Source: an uncultured Eubacteriales bacterium
GTDB taxonomy: Bacteria; Bacillota; Clostridia; Monoglobales; Monoglobaceae
DNA length: 10,475 bases
Reading direction: 5' to 3'
Assembly (NCBI GenBank): GCA_900552305.1
Contig: URZD01000066.1
Span: forward strand, 1-10,475
The position numbers were made by a program, and so were the translations under genes. Shown here piece by piece: positions 4,957 through 10,475 of the stretch; positions within the stretch are counted from its first letter, which is position 1, and each line of letters opens with the position of its first letter. The notes under the pieces are model-generated. The model made no database searches and was not told the DNA's origin. It saw only the letters and a list, made by a program, of their open reading frames with translations.

Positions 4957-7836
4957 TTATCTTACGATTACAAGCTCCTGTACCTTATCCTTATAAACCT
5001 TGACAAACAGTCTTACCTCGTTGCCCTCCTCGTATACCTCTATATCGCCGGAGGTGACAACCGATACGTTGTTATTGTTCTTCTTTGAATTGTATTCGTA
5101 AACAGCCGCGCCTACGGTTGAGTAGTTCTTGACACTTCCGTTTACGCTGAGGTTTACAGAATCCGCAAACTTACGCGTTACACGTCCGTAAGCGATGTCA
5201 AGGTCTGTCTGTACCGTCTTTGTAAACTCTGTGTCCTTCGCGGAGCTGTCAAACAGCAGCGTTATTGCGTCCGCGTCACCCTTTGCGTTCTTGCTGTACT
5301 GGAATATATCGCCCTGTACAATCGGCTTGCCGTTCTTTACAAATACGTTCTTGTCGGAGGACATGATTTCAACCCTCTGACCGTTTTCTACACCGTAAAC
5401 CACGTCTACGGATTCAAAATCCTCGTTCTGGGTCGACGCAATCTCGTCAACCAGTACAATCGGCGATTCCGCTGTTGTAACGCCCGTTGAGCTTGTCACA
5501 ACTATAGCCTTTGCCGCAAAATCTTCCTGGAGGTCGTATGCTATGATGTCATACGGCGTGTCGTTCGAGAACATGGAACGGTTTCTTATCGAATACCGAG
5601 CTGTATCCGTACCCGCGTCTGACGGAATATCGAATATTACCGTGGAATCGGTTACCTTAACCCGTCCCAGCATACCGGACGCGCTCTTGTAAACCTGTTC
5701 CGCCGCCGAAATATCCTTTGTGAATACCTCGGTGTTCGGCTTTCCGCTTGCTGTGTTATCCTGTGCAAGGTCGATACCAGTGAGCTTTCCGCTTGAATTT
5801 GTTTCGTACGTTATAAGCTGCGGTGAAACGGTGTCCTTGCCGAGTCTTGAAAGTACCTCTGTCGAGGTCAGTCCGTAGTCATTGTTTACGCGTACCTTTG
5901 TAGCCGCGTCAATTACCTTTGTTTCGCCCGAAACTGTAAACAGCTTAAACTGGAGCGTGCTGTCGATGTTGCTTGACTTTCCGGCGTTCACAAGATATGC
6001 GTAGGTGCCGCGGATTGCCGCGCCCGTTGTTGTCGCAGTTGTGTCTACTGCCGCAATTTTGCCTTCCACATCCAGATAGAAACGTCCCGAGTCGCGGAGA
6101 GCTATCTCGTTCGGATAGTTTGCCGCCTTCTTGTAGCTTGTTTTAGAGTTGTCAATCCTGTAGCCGTCCTTTGAAACCTGTGTTACAGTACCGAGTATGC
6201 TTTCTGTACCGAGGTATGCCTTTATAAGCTGCTTGTCGGCGCTTACGGTGTACGAGATTACGTCCCACTCCTTAAGGTCGGAGGTTTTAATCTCGTTCAT
6301 ACCGCGGAGGATAGTATATTTTACGTTTGTGTCATTTGGGTCGAGTACAATCGAGCCGTTGTTGTATTTGTCGGTTACGCGTCCCGTTGCTGTGGAAACC
6401 GTATCGACTACTATATTTGTAAAGTGGTTGATGAATACTATATCGTATACGTTGTTTACGTCCGTGTCAATAAGAATCATGTTACCCGCCTTCGGTATCA
6501 TCTGCTCCGCGGTTACCTTATCGGTATACTTGCCGTTGAGGATATAAACCGGCGAGGCAACTATGCTTGCGGTCTTTGTTGTTGTGTCGTTGTCCGGGTC
6601 GCGCCAGTAGGTCACGGTTTTGTTCTTGTCCGCGTCGCCTGTTACGGACACAAGGTCCTTTGCGCTTATTGTAAGTGTGTTGTTCTTGCTGTCCTGAGGT
6701 CTGACCGCAACCAGAGTTTTCTCATCGGTTGTCTTGTCTATTCTCGCGTAGTAAACTACGTTATAGCCAAGGAGCTGCTTTGCTTTTGTGTCGCCCTCGA
6801 TAAACGTCTTGTCGTTAATCATAACGTGATCGTCTGCCGTTGTGCTGCCGCCCGAAAGGGTCGTTTCGCTTGTGCCGGTAACCTGACCGTAAGCTTTTTC
6901 TACATTAAGTCTGTCGTAAAGCAGAGTCTTGTCGACCTCTTCATAGTTGACATTCGAGCCGAAGCCCGTCTGCTCCATAAGGTTTACCGTAAGACTGTTG
7001 AATACCAGCTGCGCAATATCGCCGCGCTTTGCGGGTGCGCCTCCGTCGGCGTTTATTCCTTTAAGCATTTGATTTGAGGACGCGACTACCATATATCCCG
7101 AGGGATAGCCGCCGTTCACCTTCGCTTTCGGCTCATAGCCGAGAGCTCTTACCATTATTGTTACAGCCTCCTGAAAAAGTACCTGATCATCGGGACGGAA
7201 GGTACCCACATCGTCGCCGATAACCATTCCCTGCTGCTCCGCAATGTTTATAGGTCCGTTTGCCCAGTGGTTTGAAACCACGTCGGGGAACCGTGTCGGG
7301 TATGTCGCACTTTTTGCTACATCCTCAAGACCCATTGCATAGACCGATACCTTTGCCATCTCGGAACGGAGAATGTTGTCATCAGGACGGAAATTGCCCG
7401 ATTCCGCGTCGCCGACCATTATGCCCAGCGCGCCGAGAATTTCCGCTGCCTCCTCGTACTTTGTTCCCGAAATATCGGGAGCAAGCGCGACTCTTGCGTC
7501 GCTGTAGCGCGACAGCGCCACTCCCTCATATAATTCGTTGTTCATCATTGAGTTGTATTTTGTGTTGTTTTCTTCTACTACTGCCGTACTGTTGTCTGAT
7601 GTTTCCGTCACCGCAGAGGGCGTGCCGGTATTCGAAGCCTTGCTCCGCGCCGCACTGCTGCCGCTTTGCGTATCCGTGCCGGATTTTGAATCGGATTTGA
7701 CGCCCGCAGCGCGGTTTTCCATACCTGCGGAGTTCTCGCCCGAAACCATTCCCGCATCCTCCGATGCGAAAACATTTATTCCCAGCGTCAAAAGCATTGT
7801 AAATGCAAGACAAAGGGAAATAAACCGTTTTGACAT
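4957..7836 (-). CDS. Secreted S-layer-homology (SLH) domain protein, 959 aa
   Basis: This is a cell-surface protein probably bound to the wall by SLH domains, which in Bacillota hold proteins to secondary wall polymers. Residues 1-24 form a signal peptide (MSKRF, hydrophobic core, cleavage likely after VFA). Residues 27-95 are a low-complexity Ser/Thr/Gly/Asn linker. Three SLH-like units follow: about 124-172 (GNFRPDDNILRSEMAK), 182-234 (FPDVVSNHW, GTFRPDDQV) and a weaker one at 242-286. Residues 310-959 are beta-rich with no domain I can name; recurring stretches such as YGQVT (316), GRVTDKY (485), GTVTQV (549) and YGRVT (883) suggest tandem beta modules. No catalytic motif, membrane anchor or LPXTG signal is seen. 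AAGGAGG (7850-7844) lies seven bases before the start. It is divergent from a second SLH gene. It could be an S-layer protein, adhesin or wall-organising protein. Confidence 0.9.
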   Translation of the reverse strand: MSKRFISLCLAFTMLLTLGINVFASEDAGMVSGENSAGMENRAAGVKSDSKSGTDTQSGSSAARSKASNTGTPSAVTETSDNSTAVVEENNTKYNSMMNNELYEGVALSRYSDARVALAPDISGTKYEEAAEILGALGIMVGDAESGNFRPDDNILRSEMAKVSVYAMGLEDVAKSATYPTRFPDVVSNHWANGPINIAEQQGMVIGDDVGTFRPDDQVLFQEAVTIMVRALGYEPKAKVNGGYPSGYMVVASSNQMLKGINADGGAPAKRGDIAQLVFNSLTVNLMEQTGFGSNVNYEEVDKTLLYDRLNVEKAYGQVTGTSETTLSGGSTTADDHVMINDKTFIEGDTKAKQLLGYNVVYYARIDKTTDEKTLVAVRPQDSKNNTLTISAKDLVSVTGDADKNKTVTYWRDPDNDTTTKTASIVASPVYILNGKYTDKVTAEQMIPKAGNMILIDTDVNNVYDIVFINHFTNIVVDTVSTATGRVTDKYNNGSIVLDPNDTNVKYTILRGMNEIKTSDLKEWDVISYTVSADKQLIKAYLGTESILGTVTQVSKDGYRIDNSKTSYKKAANYPNEIALRDSGRFYLDVEGKIAAVDTTATTTGAAIRGTYAYLVNAGKSSNIDSTLQFKLFTVSGETKVIDAATKVRVNNDYGLTSTEVLSRLGKDTVSPQLITYETNSSGKLTGIDLAQDNTASGKPNTEVFTKDISAAEQVYKSASGMLGRVKVTDSTVIFDIPSDAGTDTARYSIRNRSMFSNDTPYDIIAYDLQEDFAAKAIVVTSSTGVTTAESPIVLVDEIASTQNEDFESVDVVYGVENGQRVEIMSSDKNVFVKNGKPIVQGDIFQYSKNAKGDADAITLLFDSSAKDTEFTKTVQTDLDIAYGRVTRKFADSVNLSVNGSVKNYSTVGAAVYEYNSKKNNNNVSVVTSGDIEVYEEGNEVRLFVKVYKDKVQELVIVR

Positions 7837-8112
7837 TTTTATTCCTCCTTTTGAAATATTAAAACTTTCGGTTTCGTGTTTATTTTGCGTCCGCTATATA
7901 AAATTTACAACACAAACATTTTCCCTAAATTAGTAAAAATATGCTTGTAATCTTTATGTAACCGTAATTTAATAAGTTTTTTTGTTTTTACTGTTGAAAT
8001 ATAAAAGTTTATATGCTAAAATAAAAAATGTATAAAAAGAATTTTACATCATGTTTTTGAGTTTTATTTGGTTATATTTTACTTTTATTTAAAAAACAAG
8101 GAGGAATAAAAA
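7837..8112. promoter_or_regulatory. AT-rich divergent intergenic region between the two SLH genes
   Basis: This 276-bp stretch carries the start signals of both genes. The rightward promoter is clear (7994-8022). For the leftward gene I see no convincing -35/-10 pair with correct spacing, though AT-rich -10-like sequence is plentiful. Both genes have the same ribosome-binding context, AAGGAGGAATAAAAA followed directly or after one more A by ATG, which fits a shared origin or matched expression. Confidence 0.6.
7994..8022 (+). promoter_or_regulatory. Promoter of the 608-aa SLH protein gene
   Basis: TTGAAA (7994-7999), a 17-base spacer, then TAAAAT (8017-8022), with TG one base upstream of the -10 element as in extended -10 promoters. 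Transcription would start near 8029, giving a leader of about 84 nt. Confidence 0.7.
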
Positions 8113-9939
8113 ATGAAAGCAAAAAAACTTTTAAGCGGAGCGTTATGCACCGCAATGCTTGTATCGGCGATTTCGGTTTCCGCAGCAAAGGTTACTTTTT
8201 CGGACGTCGAGAATGACCCCACCGTATCGTGGGCAAAGCCGTATATTTCGGAGATGGCGGAGCTTGGCTACATCAAGGGTTATGAGGACGGAACCTTTAA
8301 GCCGAACAACACCATCACAAAGACAGAGGCGCTGCTTTTGCTTTCCAGGATGCTCGGAGTAAACGATGACGCGTATGCGGATTCGGTTGAGCTTGCACAG
8401 GACGCATACGGCTCGATGCTGAAGAAGTATTCCACAAATTACTCAAACGAGATTGCGTTCCTGCTTTACACGGGCGTTCTTAAAACGGATGACCTTGACA
8501 CATATATCTCAACCTCAAACAAGAACACCCCGCTTAAGAGGTACGAGGCGGCGGTGCTGCTTACAAAGCTCCTCGGCGCTGAGGAGGATGTTCAGAAGAA
8601 CACCTTTGTTTCCTCGTCATATGCGGACACTGTGGAAATTCCCGACTCTGCAAGAGCGTATGTTGAGTATGTAAAGGGCGAAGGCATTATGCAGGGTATG
8701 GGGACAACCGTATCGGGACAGCCGGTTTTCTCGCCAAACACTGACGTAACTCGTTCGCAAATGGCGAAAATGCTCTGCAGCCTGATTGACGTTCTCGACC
8801 GCAGTGCGGAAACGGGCGTTATCGCGTCTGTCGATAATTTTAACGATACGTTTACCGTTACCGTGAACTCGGTTGACGTTATGTACACAGCAGCGTCAAA
8901 TACTCGCTTTAAGGTTGACGGCAAGGACGTTGATTTGTCGGCGCTCAAGGCGGGTATGCACGTAAAAATTACACACCTTAAGGGTCAGGTTTCGCTTGTC
9001 GAGAATTACAACGTGATTGAGGATGCGGTTATATACGGCCTTGTTTCCTCCACAAAGGAGACAACAGGCTCAATGTCAATCACGATTGTTGACGCAAACG
9101 ATTCGTCAAAAAAGCAGACATACTCCGTTTCGGACAAGGTTAAGGTTCGCATAAACGATGCGGTTGATACGTTTGGCAAGATAAAGTCGACCAATTATGT
9201 AAAAATGACGATTTCCGACGGAACGGTTACGGAAATTGAGGTTGTAAGCAAAACCACAAATGTGTCGGGTACGCTGATAAACCTTGACGCAAGCGGTGAA
9301 TATACCATTCTTACGGTTAAAGGCAGCGACGGCACAGAAACGGATTACGAGGTTTCAGCCGACGGCGTAAGCGTTGCGCGCAACAGTCTTGACGCAAAGC
9401 TCAGCTCGCTTATGCAGGGCGATTCAATAACGCTCAGACTGACCTACGGCAAGGTTACAAAGATAACGGCGGCAAGCACCAACCAGGAAACACAGGGTAC
9501 AATTTCATATATCACATACACGACTACGGGAACAAAAATCGGTATTGAAATAAGCGGCAAAGTGACCGAGTACACGGTAAACAAGTCGGTTGACGTTCTT
9601 ATCGATTCCTCGGCAGGCTCGGTTTACGACCTCCGTCCGGGCAGCGATATAAAAATCAAACTCCAGAGCAGTGAGATTGTAAAGATTGAAGCCGCGGGTA
9701 CCATTACAAAGTCGCAGCTTGTCGGCATTGTCAAGAGTACAAACGCGAACTACGGACTTATGGTTGTAGAGGAAGGCAACAGCGAGTACAGCGTATTCGT
9801 AAACGGCAACACAAAAATTATCGACAGCATTACAGGCGCGTCAATCAAGCTGAAATCCGTTGAAAAGGGCAGAACGGTAACGGTAACAGGTTCTACCTCG
9901 TCAGGTGTTCTTGAAGCGTCCGTTATAGTTGTTCAGTAA
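8113..9939 (+). CDS. Secreted S-layer-homology (SLH) domain protein with tandem beta modules, 608 aa
   Basis: This is a predicted exported wall-associated protein. Residues 1-24 are a signal peptide (MKAKKLLSGA, hydrophobic core, cleavage likely after SVSA). Three SLH units follow: about 28-83 (FSDVEN, GYIKGYEDGTFKPN, TKTEALLLLSRMLG), 108-156 (IAFLLYTGVLK, LKRYEAAVLLTKLLG) and 169-228 (ARAYVEYVKGEGIMQGMG, FSPNTDVTRSQMAKMLCSLI). Residues 234-606 hold about five beta-strand modules of 65-75 residues. There is no membrane anchor, sorting signal or catalytic motif. AAGGAGG (8099-8105) precedes the start by seven bases. The neighbour 4957-7836 has the same plan (signal peptide, SLH triplet, beta modules) but adds a long linker, so the two are probably distant paralogues or partners in the surface layer. 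A terminator follows at 10011-10051. The exact role is unknown. Confidence 0.92.
   Translation: MKAKKLLSGALCTAMLVSAISVSAAKVTFSDVENDPTVSWAKPYISEMAELGYIKGYEDGTFKPNNTITKTEALLLLSRMLGVNDDAYADSVELAQDAYGSMLKKYSTNYSNEIAFLLYTGVLKTDDLDTYISTSNKNTPLKRYEAAVLLTKLLGAEEDVQKNTFVSSSYADTVEIPDSARAYVEYVKGEGIMQGMGTTVSGQPVFSPNTDVTRSQMAKMLCSLIDVLDRSAETGVIASVDNFNDTFTVTVNSVDVMYTAASNTRFKVDGKDVDLSALKAGMHVKITHLKGQVSLVENYNVIEDAVIYGLVSSTKETTGSMSITIVDANDSSKKQTYSVSDKVKVRINDAVDTFGKIKSTNYVKMTISDGTVTEIEVVSKTTNVSGTLINLDASGEYTILTVKGSDGTETDYEVSADGVSVARNSLDAKLSSLMQGDSITLRLTYGKVTKITAASTNQETQGTISYITYTTTGTKIGIEISGKVTEYTVNKSVDVLIDSSAGSVYDLRPGSDIKIKLQSSEIVKIEAAGTITKSQLVGIVKSTNANYGLMVVEEGNSEYSVFVNGNTKIIDSITGASIKLKSVEKGRTVTVTGSTSSGVLEASVIVVQ
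8812..9930 (+). repeat. Five diverged tandem beta modules within the 608-aa SLH protein
   Basis: The modules cover about residues 234-297, 305-379, 383-455, 458-528 and 534-606. Each begins with a G-x-(I/V/L) strand (TGVIAS, YGLVSS, SGTLIN, QGTISY, VGIVKS), continues with a strand like YTV/YEV/YSV, and the first four end with an (A/P/Q)G..(I/V).(I/L/V) strand and a lysine- or glutamate-rich last strand (VTKITAA, IVKIEAA). The repeats are recognisable in protein but diverged in DNA, so they are old. The fold may be a small beta barrel or sandwich, but that is inference. Confidence 0.6.
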
Positions 9940-10010
9940 CAGCAGCTTATTATAATAGAAAATACCGCGCAAAACCGTTGTAAATATTTTATATGGATTG
10001 GCGGAAAAGT

Positions 10011-10051
10011 AACACCCGCATACCGCTTTAAAGCGATATGCGGGTGTTTTT
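10011..10051 (+). terminator. Rho-independent terminator after the SLH gene, possibly bidirectional
   Basis: A 12-bp stem, AACACCCGCATA (10011-10022) with TATGCGGGTGTT (10037-10048), encloses the palindrome CGCTTTAAAGCG (10024-10035). Five T follow on the plus strand (10047-10051). Read on the minus strand the stem is followed by TTACTTTT, so it could also serve the converging gene whose stop is at 10162. Confidence 0.85.
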
Positions 10052-10161
10052 GCGCTGCAATAAAATCCGTTTTTGTTAAATGGTTGACCAAGCGGCGAAA
10101 GCGGTGTTTGCTTTTACTGTCTGAATACCCAAACACGCTCTTTTTTGTCAAAACGGCATAT

Positions 10162-10475
10162 CTAATTGCACATAACCAAATATCCGCCGCCGTCAAGAAT
10201 AATTTGGTTTCGGTCAATTATATTTCGTGCGGAAAGCAAGGTGTTAAGGTTATCCGTGTTTACATCATCAAGATCCAATTCCGCGACATTCTGTGCCATA
10301 TTTACAATTACGGTCAGCTCCTGTCTGCCGTATACCCTTCTGTACGCTATCGCGCGTCCGTTTCGGGCAATAATTTTGCCTTTTCCGCTTTGTTACGGCG
10401 TGCACTGACCGCACGGAGTGTAGCCGTCCGCGATTGCCTTTTCGCGGGTGCAGTGAAGGTATATCTTGTTAGTTC
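10162..10475 (-). pseudogene. Partial, interrupted gene: GH13 amylase-like C-terminal beta domain after an in-frame stop
   Basis: The minus-strand frame entering at the right edge reads NKIYLHCTREKAIADGYTPC then GQCTP and a TAA (10395-10393). The C..C spacing and the DGYTPCGQC wording resemble Ada-like zinc-binding tails. The same frame then stays open for 76 codons to TAG (10164-10162) and includes KIIARNGRAIAYRRVYG (from about 10380), ELTVIVNMAQ, a LLSARNIIDRNQIIL stretch and a closing GGGYLVM. This matches the pattern of the C-terminal beta domain of GH13 alpha-amylases and neopullulanases (IAYRR, hydrophobic VIVN strand, final strand). No start codon or ribosome binding site opens this second part. 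Either one stop codon interrupts a fused gene, or a normal gene ends at 10393 and an old amylase tail survives beyond it. The catalytic domain is not in the window. Confidence 0.5.

Noticed and set aside
6424..7077. Long plus-strand reading frame opposite the 959-aa SLH gene
   Set aside because: It is a Cys/Val-rich shadow of the real gene without a ribosome binding site or family resemblance.
9933..10217. 94-codon minus-strand reading frame overlapping the terminator
   Set aside because: It runs through a strong terminator hairpin, has no ribosome binding site, and overlaps the amylase-like frame, which has recognisable protein character.
1..10475. CRISPR array, defence cluster, rRNA or complete tRNA gene
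   Set aside because: No regularly spaced repeats, no cas or defence-type proteins and no structural RNA signature were seen.

Overview
The window looks like chromosomal DNA of a Gram-positive, clostridia-type bacterium (Bacillota, plausibly a gut Oscillospiraceae-like lineage). The reasons are strong AAGGAGG ribosome binding sites, sigma-A-like promoters with 17-base spacers, separate secD and secF genes, and two secreted proteins with S-layer-homology (SLH) domains. The lineage is an inference from gene content; no rRNA or other taxonomic marker is present.

Layout from left to right. (1) 33-728, minus strand: trmO, the tRNA t6A37 N6-methyltransferase, with its own promoter at 762-790. (2) 729-1054: non-coding and AT-rich, with one GC-rich hairpin. 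(3) 1055-2027: a decayed insertion sequence of IS1182/DUF772-transposase type, bounded by perfect 17-bp inverted repeats. Its transposase survives as fragments in several frames with internal deletions. (4) 2139-2342: a consensus promoter followed by a roughly 170-nt leader with alternative hairpins and a 27-nt direct repeat. (5) 2343-4542: secD-secF, overlapping by 8 bp, which encode the proton-motive-force-driven accessory of the Sec translocon. (6) 4543-4956: a strong terminator and several GC-rich hairpins between convergent genes. (7) 4957-7836 (minus) and 8113-9939 (plus): two divergent genes for secreted SLH proteins of 959 and 608 aa, sharing a 276-bp AT-rich intergenic region and nearly identical ribosome binding sites. 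(8) 10011-10051: a terminator. (9) 10162 to the right edge, minus strand: the end of a gene that looks like a GH13 amylase C-terminal beta domain, preceded in the same frame by a Cys-containing Ada-like motif and a single stop codon.

Functionally the middle of the window is about export and the cell surface. SecDF helps pull proteins across the membrane through SecYEG, and the two SLH proteins carry signal peptides that should send them through that route to be held on the cell wall by their SLH triplets. This link is inferred from general knowledge and position, not from any shared operon. I did not find a clearly new multi-gene system. The items most worth a second look are the structured secDF leader, the interrupted gene at the right edge, the tandem beta modules of the SLH proteins, and the remnant insertion sequence.
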